Notes: generated from the sequence alone by a model not told the origin. A stretch of 64,000 nucleotides of DNA from an uncultured Lachnospiraceae bacterium (GCA_910587715.1 CAJUMV010000012.1:23045-87044), one strand, 5' to 3'. Counted from the first letter of the stretch, positions 1 through 8,880 are shown. Numbers and translations are program-made.

Positions 1-1
1 T

Positions 2-631
2 CCCAATCCTAATCTGCGGCTTTATCAGGAAATACGTAAAAGGCGGATTCCGGTTATCTTTATCAACAGTTTTTATCCGCAGTTAAAGATTCCGCATGTG
101 TCCATCAATGACCATATGGCAGGGTGGAAGATGACGAAGTATCTGCTTTCCATGGGGCATGAAAAAATTGGCGGTATTTTTAAGCTCGACGACGGGCAGG
201 GGCGCGCGCGTTTTTCGGGATATATGGATGCGATGATGGATGCCGGACTGGAGGTGGAGGACGGACAGATTGTCTGGGTGGACACGGAAGAGAAACAGCA
301 TCTGGAGAAGGCATCTGAAAAAGTGTTGGAGCGATTCCGGAACTGTACGGCGGTATTCTGCTATAACGATGAGGTGGCATTTGGACTTCTGCATATTTTC
401 AAGAAGAACGGCATCCGGGTTCCACAGGATATTTCCGTAGCAAGTGTGGACAATTCGGAGCTGGCGATTCTCGGGGAGGTTCCTATCGCTTCTACACCGC
501 ACCCGATGGAAAGGCTGGGCGGAAAGGCGGCGGAGAATCTGCTGCGTTTGATTAAGGACCCCGGGTTTGATGCAAACTATGAGTTTGAAGTGGATGTGGT
601 GCCGCGCAGTTCGGTACGGAAAATAAAATAG
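2..631 (+). CDS. araR: AraR-type arabinose repressor, C-terminal part (5' end outside window)
   Basis: The reading frame is open from base 2, so the start lies upstream and the DNA-binding domain is missing from the window. The visible 209 residues form a LacI/periplasmic-binding-like effector domain: the stretch around GRARFSGYMDAM, a CYNDEVAFGLL segment, the VASVDNSELA segment and a TPHPMERLGGKAA segment near the end, as in LacI/GalR and AraR effector domains. AraR proteins join a GntR-type winged helix to such a domain and release DNA when arabinose binds. The next genes are araA, araB and araD, and AraR-like operators lie directly downstream, which supports an autoregulated arabinose repressor. 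A plain LacI-family regulator cannot be excluded without the N-terminus. Confidence 0.8.
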   Translation, partial: PNPNLRLYQEIRKRRIPVIFINSFYPQLKIPHVSINDHMAGWKMTKYLLSMGHEKIGGIFKLDDGQGRARFSGYMDAMMDAGLEVEDGQIVWVDTEEKQHLEKASEKVLERFRNCTAVFCYNDEVAFGLLHIFKKNGIRVPQDISVASVDNSELAILGEVPIASTPHPMERLGGKAAENLLRLIKDPGFDANYEFEVDVVPRSSVRKIK

Positions 632-651
632 AGAGTGTGTACAACTTGCAT

Positions 652-682
652 ATTTGTATGTACAAGTAGTAGACTGTATGAT
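652..682 (+). promoter_or_regulatory. Promoter of araA operon overlapped by an AraR-type operator
   Basis: A 16-base near-palindrome at 652-667 (ATTTGTATGTACAAGT) closely resembles the Bacillus AraR box. It covers a -35 element TTGTAT (654-659), followed after 17 bases by -10 TATGAT (677-682). Repressor bound here would block RNA polymerase. Operator and spacing are read directly from the sequence; the identity of the binding protein is inferred. Confidence 0.65.
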
Positions 683-721
683 AAGAAAAATAGTGCGGCT
701 GTCGTAAAAGAGGTTGTAAAA

Positions 722-749
722 TTGTATACAAAATTGTACGGGTGTACAA
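722..749 (+). promoter_or_regulatory. Two further AraR-like half-site pairs in the araA leader
   Basis: TTGTATACAA at 722-731 is a perfect palindrome. TTGTAC at 734-739 and GTACAA at 744-749 form an inverted pair with a four-base spacer. Both use the TTGTAY/RTACAA half-site of the upstream operator, so several repressor dimers could cooperate or loop. They lie within about 70 bases of the araA start. Confidence 0.5.
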
Positions 750-789
750 CTTTGTGCCAGCCGCAGGAAAAAGAAAGAGAGGGTATGGT

Positions 790-2286
790 ATGAGCGCAGC
801 AAAGAGCTACAAATTTTGGTTTTGTACGGGGTCTCAGGACTTGTATGGGGACGAGTGCCTGAGAAAAGTGGCGGAGCATTCCGCAAAGATTGTGGAAGGG
901 CTGAATGCTTCCGGCAATCTGCCTTTTGAAGTGGTGTTGAAGCCGACGTTACTCGGGCAGGCTTCCATCCGGAAAGCGTTTAATGATGCGAACAACGATT
1001 CTGAGTGTGCTGGTGTGATTACATGGATGCACACATTTTCTCCGGCAAAAATGTGGATTCTGGGCTTAAAGGAGTTCCGGAAGCCGCTCTGTCATCTGCA
1101 TACGCAGTTCAATGAAGAGCTTCCTTATGATACCATTGACATGGATTTTATGAATGAGAACCAGTCTGCGCACGGCGACAGGGAGTATGGGCATATCGTA
1201 AGCCGTATGGGGATTGAGCGCAAGATTATTGTAGGGCATTGGGCGTCCGAGCGCGTGCAGAAGCAGCTTGGAAGCTGGATGCGCACGGCAATTGGCGTGA
1301 TTGAATCCTCCCATGTGCGTGTTTGCCGTTTTGGCGACAATATGAACAACGTGGCGGTTACCGAGGGCGATAAGGTAGAAGCGCAGATTAAGTTTGGCTG
1401 GGAGATTGACCATTACTGCGTAAACGATTTGGTGGAGTATGTGGATGCCGTGCCGCAGGGCGACGTAAGTGCGCTGGTGGATGAGTATTACAGCAAGTAT
1501 AAAATCATTGATGAGGGCAGGGACCTTGAAGAGTTCAAAAAGCATGTGGCGGTACAGGCACAGCAGGAAATCGGTATTGAGAAATTTTTAGTGGAGAATG
1601 ATTATCATGCGGTTGTGACGCATTTCGGTATGCTCGGCGGTCTGAAACAGCTTCCGGGTCTGGCGATTCAGAGACTGATGGAGAAGGGTTACGGTTTCGG
1701 CGCGGAGGGCGACTGGAAGGTAGCGGCCATGGTGCGCATCATGAAGCTGATGACGGCGGGTATTAAGGATGCAAAGGGCACTTCCATGATGGAGGATTAT
1801 ACTTACAATCTTGTACCCGGAAAGGAAGGCATTCTGCAGGCACATATGCTGGAGGTATGCCCTTCTGTTGCGGACGGCGAGATTGGCATCAAGGTATGCC
1901 CGCTTTCCATGGGGAACAGGGAAGACCCCGCGCGTCTCGTATTCACGTCTAAGACCGGTCCTGCGGTGGCATGTTCGCTGGTAGATTTGGGCACACGTTT
2001 CCGCCTGCTTATCAACGCGGTGGACTGCAAGAAGGTGGAGAAGCCTATGCCGAAGCTGCCGGTTGGCACGGCGTTCTGGACACCTCAGCCGAATCTGGAG
2101 GTCGGCGCGACAGCCTGGATTCTGGCGGGCGGCGCACATCACACGGCATTTTCTTATGATTTGACCGTGGAGCAGATGGCTGACTGGGCGGATGCGATGG
2201 GCATCGAGAGCGTTATCATCGACAAGGATACCAATGTCCGCGATTTCAAAAACGAGCTGCGCTGGAACGAAGCGGCTTATAGATAA
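790..2286 (+). CDS. araA: L-arabinose isomerase
   Basis: The enzyme converts L-arabinose to L-ribulose in the cytoplasm, the first step of arabinose breakdown. The 498-residue product matches the family length (about 500). Segments that normally carry the Mn-binding and catalytic residues are present: FGAEGDWK and MMEDYTY with the two glutamates, AHMLEVCPS and GGAHHTAFS with histidines. The start was placed at ATG 790, preceded by an AGAGAGGG ribosome site; an in-frame GTG at 742 lies inside the operator region and is not needed. It is the first gene of araA-araB-araD, with araB 17 bases downstream, and is probably controlled by the AraR sites upstream. Confidence 0.96.
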   Translation: MSAAKSYKFWFCTGSQDLYGDECLRKVAEHSAKIVEGLNASGNLPFEVVLKPTLLGQASIRKAFNDANNDSECAGVITWMHTFSPAKMWILGLKEFRKPLCHLHTQFNEELPYDTIDMDFMNENQSAHGDREYGHIVSRMGIERKIIVGHWASERVQKQLGSWMRTAIGVIESSHVRVCRFGDNMNNVAVTEGDKVEAQIKFGWEIDHYCVNDLVEYVDAVPQGDVSALVDEYYSKYKIIDEGRDLEEFKKHVAVQAQQEIGIEKFLVENDYHAVVTHFGMLGGLKQLPGLAIQRLMEKGYGFGAEGDWKVAAMVRIMKLMTAGIKDAKGTSMMEDYTYNLVPGKEGILQAHMLEVCPSVADGEIGIKVCPLSMGNREDPARLVFTSKTGPAVACSLVDLGTRFRLLINAVDCKKVEKPMPKLPVGTAFWTPQPNLEVGATAWILAGGAHHTAFSYDLTVEQMADWADAMGIESVIIDKDTNVRDFKNELRWNEAAYR

Positions 2287-2303
2287 GGAGGTAAAAGGTA
2301 AGT

Positions 2304-3893
2304 ATGGGAGCAAAAGAATGTATTGCAAGCGGTAAGGCGGTGCTGGGTATTGAGTTTGGTTCTACTAGAATCAAGGCGGTTCTGGTGGATGAGAACAACA
2401 AGCCCATCGCATCGGGGGCACACGATTGGGAGAACAGACTGGAGAACGGCATCTGGACTTACAGCCTGGACGACATCTGGACAGGACTGCAGGACTGCTA
2501 CAAAAAGCTGACGGAAGATGTGCAGGCACAGTACGGCGAGAAGCTTGTGAAGCTGGGGGCGATCGGTTTCTCCGCAATGATGCACGGCTATATGGCGTTT
2601 AACGAGAAGGATGAGCTGATGGTTCCCTTCCGCACATGGAGAAATACCATTACAGAAGAGGCATCCACGAAGCTGACCGAGCTGTTCAACTATCATATTC
2701 CGCAGAGATGGACGATTGCGCATCTCTATCAGGCGGTTTTAAACGGCGAGGCGCATGTGCCGGATCTGAAATTTGTCATCACGCTGGCGGGCTATATCCA
2801 GTGGAAGCTGACGGGTGAAAAGATCGTCGGCGTGGGCGAGGCGTCCGGCATGTTCCCGATCGACATTGCGACGGGGCAGTTTAACGAAAAGATGATCGCA
2901 CAGTTTGATGAGGCGGTTGCGGACAAGGGCTTTGCATGGAAACTGAAGGATGTGCTTCCGGCAGTCTACACCGCGGGGCAGCAGGCGGGCGCGCTGACAG
3001 AAGAGGGCGCGAAGCTGCTTGATCCCACCGGCACCTTGCAGGCAGGTATTCCTTTCTGTCCTCCCGAGGGTGATGCGGGCACAGGCATGGCGGCGACCAA
3101 CAGCGTGGCACAGCGTACCGGTAACGTATCTGCGGGAACGAGCGTGTTCGGTATGATCGTTATGGAGAAGGAACTGTCCAAGGTTTATGACGCCATTGAT
3201 CTGGTGACGACCCCGGATGGCAGCCTTGTGGCGATGGTGCACTGTAACAACTGTACTTCCGACCTGAACGCGTGGGTGAATCTGTTTAAGGAGTATTCGG
3301 AAGTGATGGGCATGAAGGTGGATATGAACGAGCTGTACGGCAACCTCTACCGCAAGGCATTGGAGGGAGACGACGACTGCGGCGGTCTGCTTGCCTACAA
3401 CTATTTCTCCGGCGAGCATGTGACGGGCTTTAATGAGGGACGTCCGCTGTTTGTGAGAACGCCCGACGCGAAGTTCAATCTGGCGAACTTTATGAGAGTG
3501 CATCTGTTTACCTCCCTCGGTGCGCTGAAGACCGGCTTCGATATTCTGTTTAACGAGGAGAAGGTGGAAGTGGATGAGATCTTAGGGCACGGCGGTCTTT
3601 TTAAGACCAAGGGCGTAGGACAGAGCATCCTTGCGGCGGCAATGAACGCACCCGTGAGCGTTATGGAGACGGCGGGCGAAGGCGGCGCGTGGGGCATTGC
3701 GCTTCTCGCTTCCTATATGATCAATAAGGGCGCGGACGAGAGTCTGGCGGCGTTCCTCGACAGCAAGGTGTTTGCGGGGCAGAAGGGCGAGAAGCTTGAG
3801 CCGAAGGCATCCGATGTGGAAGGATTTAACAAGTTTATGAAGGCTTACAGCGCGGGGCTTGCGATCGAGCGGGCTGCGGTTGAGTCTATGTAA
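2304..3893 (+). CDS. araB: Ribulokinase-type FGGY carbohydrate kinase
   Basis: This 529-residue FGGY-family kinase starts with the ATPase-fold phosphate loop (GIEFGSTRIKAVL). It carries a central GNVSAGTSVFG segment and a C-terminal GHGGLFKTKGVGQ segment typical of FGGY kinases. It should phosphorylate L-ribulose to L-ribulose-5-phosphate with ATP. The name is inferred from its place between isomerase and 4-epimerase; the family also includes xylulokinases, so sequence alone leaves substrate choice open. A strong AAGGAGG site lies just after the araA stop, so the genes are co-transcribed. Confidence 0.85.
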   Translation: MGAKECIASGKAVLGIEFGSTRIKAVLVDENNKPIASGAHDWENRLENGIWTYSLDDIWTGLQDCYKKLTEDVQAQYGEKLVKLGAIGFSAMMHGYMAFNEKDELMVPFRTWRNTITEEASTKLTELFNYHIPQRWTIAHLYQAVLNGEAHVPDLKFVITLAGYIQWKLTGEKIVGVGEASGMFPIDIATGQFNEKMIAQFDEAVADKGFAWKLKDVLPAVYTAGQQAGALTEEGAKLLDPTGTLQAGIPFCPPEGDAGTGMAATNSVAQRTGNVSAGTSVFGMIVMEKELSKVYDAIDLVTTPDGSLVAMVHCNNCTSDLNAWVNLFKEYSEVMGMKVDMNELYGNLYRKALEGDDDCGGLLAYNYFSGEHVTGFNEGRPLFVRTPDAKFNLANFMRVHLFTSLGALKTGFDILFNEEKVEVDEILGHGGLFKTKGVGQSILAAAMNAPVSVMETAGEGGAWGIALLASYMINKGADESLAAFLDSKVFAGQKGEKLEPKASDVEGFNKFMKAYSAGLAIERAAVESM

Positions 3894-3907
3894 TATCAAG
3901 TGTGAAA

Positions 3908-4016
3908 GGATTTTGAGTGCATCCCTTAGCTCCTTCGCAAACTCGCACCCACCTCGCTTTGCGAGCTCGGTGCTCAGACAGTGCTCCGGAACGTCAGGGT
4001 ATGCAGCTCAAAATCC
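3908..4016. repeat. Imperfect inverted-repeat element between araB and araD
   Basis: Arms GGATTTTGAG (3908-3917) and CTCAAAATCC (4007-4016) pair perfectly and continue inward through TGCAT/ATGCA and CCC/GGG with one-base bulges. A nested hairpin CTCGC-TTT-GCGAG sits at 3953-3965. The element fills the araB-araD gap and would be transcribed as one long hairpin. No T-run follows, so it is more likely a processing or stability element, or an interspersed repeat, than a terminator. Confidence 0.6.
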
Positions 4017-4051
4017 GTACAGAATAAAAATAATATAGGAGGATGAAACCT

Positions 4052-4747
4052 GTGTTAGAAGAACTGAAAAAGCGAGTATACGAGGCGAATATGCTTCTCC
4101 CGAAATACGGGCTGGTTACGTTCACTTGGGGAAATGTGAGTGAGATTGACAGGGAGAGCGGTATTTTTGCGATTAAGCCGAGCGGCGTGGATTATGACAA
4201 GCTGACGCCGGACGATATGGTGCTGGTGGATTTGGAAGGCAAAAAGGTGGAGGGAAAGTATAATCCCTCTTCCGACACGGCGACCCATGTGGAGCTTTAT
4301 AAGGCTTACAATGAGATCGGCGGTGTGGTACATACGCATTCTTCCTACGCGACAAGCTGGGCGCAGGCGGGAAGAAGCATTCCCTGTTACGGAACGACCC
4401 ATGCGGATTACTTTTACGGGGATATCCCGTGTCTGCGGTGTCTGAATGAGGACGAGATCGCGGACGCTTACGAGAAGAACACGGGGCTTCTGATTGTCAG
4501 CGAGTTTAAGAGAATGGATAAAGACCCGGTGGCGGTTCCGGCAGTACTCTGCAAGAACCACGGTCCTTTTGCGTGGGGCAAGGACGCGCATGAGGCGGTG
4601 CACAATGCGGTTGTACTGGAGGAAGTGGCGAAGATGGCTTACCGCGCGGAGACGATCAATGCGAGGATCCAGCCCGCGCCGCAGGAATTGCAGGATAAGC
4701 ATTATTTCCGCAAGCATGGCGCCAACGCATACTACGGACAAAAGTAA
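4052..4747 (+). CDS. araD: L-ribulose-5-phosphate 4-epimerase
   Basis: A class II aldolase-fold epimerase converting L-ribulose-5-P to D-xylulose-5-P. Seen in the 231 residues: LPKYGLVTFTWGNVS, IKPSGVDYDKL, a VVHTHSSYA zinc-binding segment and the later CKNHGPFAWG histidine. GTG 4052 is preferred because AGGAGG (4037-4042) is nine bases upstream; the in-frame ATG at 4043 touches the ribosome site and is too close. It closes the arabinose pathway, and its product feeds the transketolase and epimerase genes that follow. Confidence 0.94.
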   Translation: MLEELKKRVYEANMLLPKYGLVTFTWGNVSEIDRESGIFAIKPSGVDYDKLTPDDMVLVDLEGKKVEGKYNPSSDTATHVELYKAYNEIGGVVHTHSSYATSWAQAGRSIPCYGTTHADYFYGDIPCLRCLNEDEIADAYEKNTGLLIVSEFKRMDKDPVAVPAVLCKNHGPFAWGKDAHEAVHNAVVLEEVAKMAYRAETINARIQPAPQELQDKHYFRKHGANAYYGQK

Positions 4748-4753
4748 TTAATT

Positions 4754-4795
4754 GTGCCCGGGCACGGTGACAAAACAGGAGCTTTGTGGTACACT
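4754..4795 (+). promoter_or_regulatory. Promoter of transketolase-rpe operon with adjacent palindrome
   Basis: A perfect 12-base palindrome GTGCCCGGGCAC (4754-4765) is followed directly by -35 GTGACA (4767-4772), a 17-base spacer and -10 TACACT (4790-4795). The palindrome could be an operator or the stem of a weak terminator for araD; there is no T-run. Confidence 0.5.
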
Positions 4796-4842
4796 GTGCA
4801 TAGAAGAAAATGAAGTCATTTTATAAGGAATGGAGGACAGCG

Positions 4843-5682
4843 ATGAACAAATTAGAGTTGCAAAAAACAGCGAATGAAGTCCGCAAAGGGATTGTAACCG
4901 CAGTGCATGGCGCGAAGGCGGGGCATCCGGGCGGATCTCTGTCGGCGGCAGACATTTTTACTTACTTATATTTTGAGGAGATGAACATTGACCCGAAAGA
5001 TCCCAAGAAGGCGGACAGGGATCGTTTCGTGCTTTCCAAGGGGCATACGGCACCCGGGCTTTATTCCGTTCTGGCAAACAGAGGGTACTTCCCGGTAGAG
5101 GATTTGCCCACGCTGCGCCACCTCGGCTCCTATCTGCAGGGGCATCCTTGTATGCAGGAGACACCCGGCGTAGACATGTCTTCAGGCTCTCTGGGACAGG
5201 GCATTTCCGCGGCAGTAGGTATGGCTCTCGCGGCGAAGATGGACGGCAAGGATTACAGAACCTACACGCTGCTCGGTGACGGCGAGATTCAGGAAGGGCA
5301 GGTATGGGAGGCTTCCATGTTTGCGGGACACAGAAAGCTTGACAATCTGGTGGTGATCGTGGACAACAACGGACTGCAGATCGACGGTAAGATTGATGAC
5401 GTGTGCTCCCCTTACCCGATAGATAAGAAGTTCGAGGCGTTCAACTTCCATGTAATCAATATCGACGGCAATGACTTTGACCAGATCGATGCGGCATTCA
5501 AGGAGGCAAAGGCGACGAAAGGTATGCCCACCGCTATTATCTGTAAGACGGTGAAGGGCAAAGGCGTTTCCTTTATGGAGAACAATGCGGGTTGGCACGG
5601 CAAGGCTCCCAATGATGAAGAGTATGCGACGGCGATGGCTGATCTGGAAAAGATCGGTAAAGAGTTAGGAGGTGCAAACTAA
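4843..5682 (+). CDS. Transketolase, N-terminal subunit
   Basis: First half of a split transketolase, which moves two-carbon units between pentose- and sugar-phosphates with thiamine diphosphate. The 280-residue product has the TPP motif GDGEIQEGQVWEAS ending at IVDNN, plus the histidine-bearing HGAKAGHPGGSLS and SKGHTAPGL segments of the active site. ATG 4843 follows GGAGGACA; an upstream in-frame ATG at 4810 has no good ribosome site. It shares one base with the C-terminal subunit gene, so the two subunits are translationally coupled. Placement behind ara genes points to xylulose-5-P disposal. Confidence 0.94.
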   Translation: MNKLELQKTANEVRKGIVTAVHGAKAGHPGGSLSAADIFTYLYFEEMNIDPKDPKKADRDRFVLSKGHTAPGLYSVLANRGYFPVEDLPTLRHLGSYLQGHPCMQETPGVDMSSGSLGQGISAAVGMALAAKMDGKDYRTYTLLGDGEIQEGQVWEASMFAGHRKLDNLVVIVDNNGLQIDGKIDDVCSPYPIDKKFEAFNFHVINIDGNDFDQIDAAFKEAKATKGMPTAIICKTVKGKGVSFMENNAGWHGKAPNDEEYATAMADLEKIGKELGGAN

Positions 5683-6623
5683 TGGCAGATGTAAAGAAAA
5701 TTGCGACAAGAGAAAGCTATGGTAATGCACTTGCCGAGTGTGGTGCAGAATTTCCCAATCTGGTAGTGCTGGATGCGGACCTTGCAGGCGCGACCAAGAC
5801 GGGCGTTTTCTTAAAGGCATTCCCGGACCGCCACATTGACTGCGGTATTGCGGAGTGTAACATGACAGGTATTGCGGCGGGTCTTGCTACCTGCGGCAAG
5901 ATTCCCTTTATCAGTTCCTTCGCCATGTTTGCGGCAGGACGTAACTTTGAGCAGGTTCGTAACTCCATCGGTTATCCTCACTTAAATGTAAAGATTGGCG
6001 CGACCCATGCCGGCATTACCGTAGGCGAGGACGGCGCAACCCATCAGTGTAACGAGGACGTGGCTCTGATGCGGACCATTCCCGGCATGACCGTTATCGT
6101 GCCCTCCGATGATGTGGAGGCGAAAGCGGCGGTACGCGCGGCGATTGAGATGGAAGGTCCCGTATATCTGCGCTTTGGCCGCGCGGCTGTCCCGGTAATC
6201 AACGACAAGCCGGATTACAAATTTGAGATCGGCAAGGGCGTTCTTCTGAGAGAGGGAACGGATGTGACGATCATCGCAAGCGGCATTACGGTTTCCTCCG
6301 CTCTGGATGCGGCAGAAATGCTCGCGGCGGACGGCATCAGCGCAGAAGTGATCAATATCCACACCATCAAGCCTCTGGACGAGGAACTGGTGCTTGCTTC
6401 TGCAAAGAAAACCGGCAAAGTGGTGACCGCGGAGGAGCACACCGTGATCGGCGGACTGGGAAGCGCTGTATGCGACTGCCTGTCTGAGAAACATCCCACA
6501 CCCGTTCTGCGGATCGGTATGCAGGATACCTTCGGTGAGTCCGGCTCCGCGAATGCACTGGTAGAGAAGTACGGGCTGGACGGCAAGGGCATCTACGAGA
6601 AGGTAAAGGGCTTTGTAAAATAA
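5682..6623 (+). CDS. Transketolase, C-terminal subunit
   Basis: Second half of the split enzyme, 313 residues. It carries the pyrimidine-binding domain with the catalytic glutamate in DCGIAECNMTGIAAGLA (about residue 50), the FAMFAAGRNFEQVRNS segment, and a C-terminal transketolase domain with VIGGLGSAV. The start codon overlaps the stop of the N-terminal subunit by one base (TAATG), indicating coupled synthesis of a 1:1 complex. Related 1-deoxyxylulose-5-P synthase is a single polypeptide, which argues against that alternative. Confidence 0.94.
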   Translation: MADVKKIATRESYGNALAECGAEFPNLVVLDADLAGATKTGVFLKAFPDRHIDCGIAECNMTGIAAGLATCGKIPFISSFAMFAAGRNFEQVRNSIGYPHLNVKIGATHAGITVGEDGATHQCNEDVALMRTIPGMTVIVPSDDVEAKAAVRAAIEMEGPVYLRFGRAAVPVINDKPDYKFEIGKGVLLREGTDVTIIASGITVSSALDAAEMLAADGISAEVINIHTIKPLDEELVLASAKKTGKVVTAEEHTVIGGLGSAVCDCLSEKHPTPVLRIGMQDTFGESGSANALVEKYGLDGKGIYEKVKGFVK

Positions 6624-6631
6624 CGCGGTGG

Positions 6632-6665
6632 CTAACCGGAGGTTTTTCGAGTGGCACTGCGGAGG
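6632..6665 (+). repeat. Short intergenic element carrying the rpe ribosome site
   Basis: The run from AACCGGAGG through TTTTTCGAG to GCACTGCGGAGGA closely matches a segment at 61998-62035. In this copy the terminal GGAGG acts as the rpe Shine-Dalgarno sequence. Two dispersed copies directly 5' of genes suggest a mobile or selected intergenic repeat. Confidence 0.5.
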
Positions 6666-6673
6666 ATGTTGAA

Positions 6674-7333
6674 ATGTCTAAAAGTAAAAGAATTTTGTCT
6701 CCCTCGATTCTGGCGGCGGATTTCGCCAGACTGGGGGAGCAGATCAAAGAGGCGGACGAAGCCGGGGCGGAATACATACATATTGATGTGATGGACGGGG
6801 TGTTCGTACCTTCGATTTCCTTTGGGATGCCGGTGATTCGCACCATACGCAAGGTGACGGATAGAGTTTTCGACGTGCATCTGATGATTGTGGAGCCGGA
6901 GCGGTATTTAAAGGAATTTAAAGAGTGTGGAGCGGACAGTATTACGTTTCATCTGGAAGCGACGGATGATGCGGATGAGACGATTGAGCTAATCCGAAGC
7001 CTTGGCTGCCGCGTAGGTATGTCCATTAAGCCGAAAACGCCTGTGGAGTCAGTCAGAAAATACCTGCCAAAGCTGGATATGCTTCTGGTTATGACGGTGG
7101 AGCCGGGGTTTGGGGGACAGAAATACATTCCAGAATCTACGGAGCGTATCCGTCGGGTGCGCGAAATGGCAGACGAGATGGGGCTGGACCTCGACATTCA
7201 GGTGGACGGCGGCATTACGGTGGATAACGTGAAAATAGTGATGGATGCCGGAGCCAATGTGATTGTAGCAGGTTCCGCAGTTTTTAGGGGAAACATTACG
7301 GAGAATGTAAAGAAATATCTGGCACAGTTTTGA
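6674..7333 (+). CDS. rpe: Ribulose-phosphate 3-epimerase
   Basis: Interconverts D-ribulose-5-P and D-xylulose-5-P. The 219-residue TIM-barrel protein matches family length and shows ILAADFARLG, HIDVMDGVFVP (metal-binding His and Asp), FDVHLMI, MTVEPGFGGQ and QVDGGI followed by AGSAVF for phosphate binding. The GGAGG ribosome site is eight bases before the ATG and lies inside a dispersed repeat. As last gene of the pentose block it links arabinose-derived xylulose-5-P to the ribulose-5-P pool. Confidence 0.95.
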   Translation: MSKSKRILSPSILAADFARLGEQIKEADEAGAEYIHIDVMDGVFVPSISFGMPVIRTIRKVTDRVFDVHLMIVEPERYLKEFKECGADSITFHLEATDDADETIELIRSLGCRVGMSIKPKTPVESVRKYLPKLDMLLVMTVEPGFGGQKYIPESTERIRRVREMADEMGLDLDIQVDGGITVDNVKIVMDAGANVIVAGSAVFRGNITENVKKYLAQF

Positions 7334-7345
7334 TTTAAAACGCAT

Positions 7346-7377
7346 GGCGCAGTCATTCAGACTGCGCCGTTTATTTT
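7346..7377. terminator. Terminator after rpe, overlapping the 3' end of the convergent ATPase gene
   Basis: GGCGCAGT (7346-7353) and ACTGCGCC (7361-7368) form an 8-base GC-rich stem with a 7-base loop, followed by GTTTATTTT on the plus strand. The last codons of the minus-strand ATPase lie within the hairpin, so it may serve both directions. Confidence 0.75.
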
Positions 7378-8820
7378 GCGGGCTGCCTCTGCTTTACCAA
7401 GCAGATACAAAAAAACAATGGCAGGTACACGAAGGATTGGGGTAGCTGTTTCGTGCTTTGTGACGCCGAAATCGTCTATCTCCTTTGTGACTAAAAAGGC
7501 GTGTGTAACCTTGGCGGTTTTATCTTTGCATAATTCCACAATGGCGTCCGTGGCGGGAATGTGGGAATTGCCGCGGTATTTGACCTCACAGAGGATTTTC
7601 TGCCGGGGCAGTTCCACCACCACATCAACTTCCTTCTGGTTGTCTCTGGCATTTCTGAAATAGCCAAGCTGCGCGGGAGTTCCTTGATAGAAGGAAACCA
7701 TGTGCTTATAGACAGCGGTTTCTACCACGGCTCCCAGCTCGGTTTCATCCGACAGCACATCGTCAATCATCAGCACCGCATTGCGGATCGCAGCGTCAGC
7801 AATAAAAATCTTAGGCTTTCCTTTTATTGCGCCCTTGCTGCCTACGTTCATAGGCTTGGAGAGATAAATAAGGTTGGACATTTCCAGAGCCTCAATATAG
7901 TTGTCGATGGTGGAGACAGAGATGTTTTCAAGTTCTTTCGCAGCAGTGGTCGCGCTGAAAATTTCCGTGGTGTTCATACACAAATATAAAAACAGCTTTT
8001 CTATAAGCAGAGGATTGCGGATATTAAACAGGGACAGCACGTCACGTTTAATGACCTTATCCACCACATCTTCCCGGAGCATCCGCTGTGCATACAGGTC
8101 GTCGCCGGACAGTACAAGCTCCGGGAAACCGCCTAGGGTCAGATAGCGGTTGAAGTGCGTCCGCAGAGGCAGAAACCTGCCGACCAAATCGCTGAGCTGG
8201 GAATGGCTCATTTCCAAAAGCTCACAAGGCTGTATGGTATCTGCAGCTAAAGGGTCTTCCAGATTGAGTATCTTACAATATTCATAGAAGGACATAGTGG
8301 GAATCTTTAAAATATTCCATCTGCCTGTGCCGCTGTCGGCTAAATCATAATCTAATATAGGAAGTGTAGAACCCGCAGCAATCATGCGTATGTCTTTTCT
8401 GTTGTCATAAATCACTTTCATCCATAACTCCCAGTCATCCGTATATTGTATTTCGTCAAAAAAGAGATATTTTTCCCCTTCAATTGGATACATGGATTCA
8501 TAGACGGACAGGACGGTTTCCACACTGACAAGCTTGAGCATCGGATTGTCGAAGGAAATATACAGGATATTGCGAGGGTTGATGCCATCACCCAGCAGCT
8601 TGTCAATAATCTGGTATTGTATTGTGGTTTTGCCGACACGCCTCACACCCGAAAGGACAACAAAACGTCGGATACTTGGATGCTTAAGCATTTGGAGCGC
8701 CTCGTAATAAGCCAAACGTCTGTGCGGTTTCGCATCGTCTTTAGCGGCAGAAGGCGCTCGCCACCAAGGATTATACTGCCATAGTACTTTTATAATTTTT
8801 TCTTCGCCTACAATTGCCAT
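7357..8820 (-). CDS. AAA-family ATPase with DUF4143 domain
   Basis: A 487-residue protein of the AAA_14/DUF4143 group. The N-terminal third has a P-loop GVRRVGKTT (about residues 57-65) and a Walker B/sensor stretch KYLFFDEIQ. The C-terminal half carries the DUF4143 region, including LCEVKYRG near the end, which resembles a degraded PD-(D/E)XK core. Cellular role is not established; such genes are abundant in gut Firmicutes and Bacteroidetes and occur as dispersed singletons. GGAGG precedes ATG 8820. It converges on rpe and seems to be a single-gene unit. Confidence 0.85.
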   Translation of the reverse strand: MAIVGEEKIIKVLWQYNPWWRAPSAAKDDAKPHRRLAYYEALQMLKHPSIRRFVVLSGVRRVGKTTIQYQIIDKLLGDGINPRNILYISFDNPMLKLVSVETVLSVYESMYPIEGEKYLFFDEIQYTDDWELWMKVIYDNRKDIRMIAAGSTLPILDYDLADSGTGRWNILKIPTMSFYEYCKILNLEDPLAADTIQPCELLEMSHSQLSDLVGRFLPLRTHFNRYLTLGGFPELVLSGDDLYAQRMLREDVVDKVIKRDVLSLFNIRNPLLIEKLFLYLCMNTTEIFSATTAAKELENISVSTIDNYIEALEMSNLIYLSKPMNVGSKGAIKGKPKIFIADAAIRNAVLMIDDVLSDETELGAVVETAVYKHMVSFYQGTPAQLGYFRNARDNQKEVDVVVELPRQKILCEVKYRGNSHIPATDAIVELCKDKTAKVTHAFLVTKEIDDFGVTKHETATPILRVPAIVFLYLLGKAEAARKINGAV

Positions 8821-8880
8821 GAGAAACCTCCGCTTGTGATATAAGGTAGTATTTCGGCGTAAAACAAAAATATACCAATA

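Noticed and set aside
742..789. Upstream GTG start for araA
   Set aside because: It lies within an operator unit and lacks a ribosome site; ATG 790 has both a site and a family-like start.
1588..2328. Open frame of 246 codons on the minus strand within araA
   Set aside because: Antisense shadow of araA; composition (His, Arg, Cys rich) is typical of shadows.
7357..8820. DUF4143 ATPase considered as a phage-defence gene
   Set aside because: No partner effector or defence island is nearby; it converges on housekeeping genes and is of a family found as common singletons.
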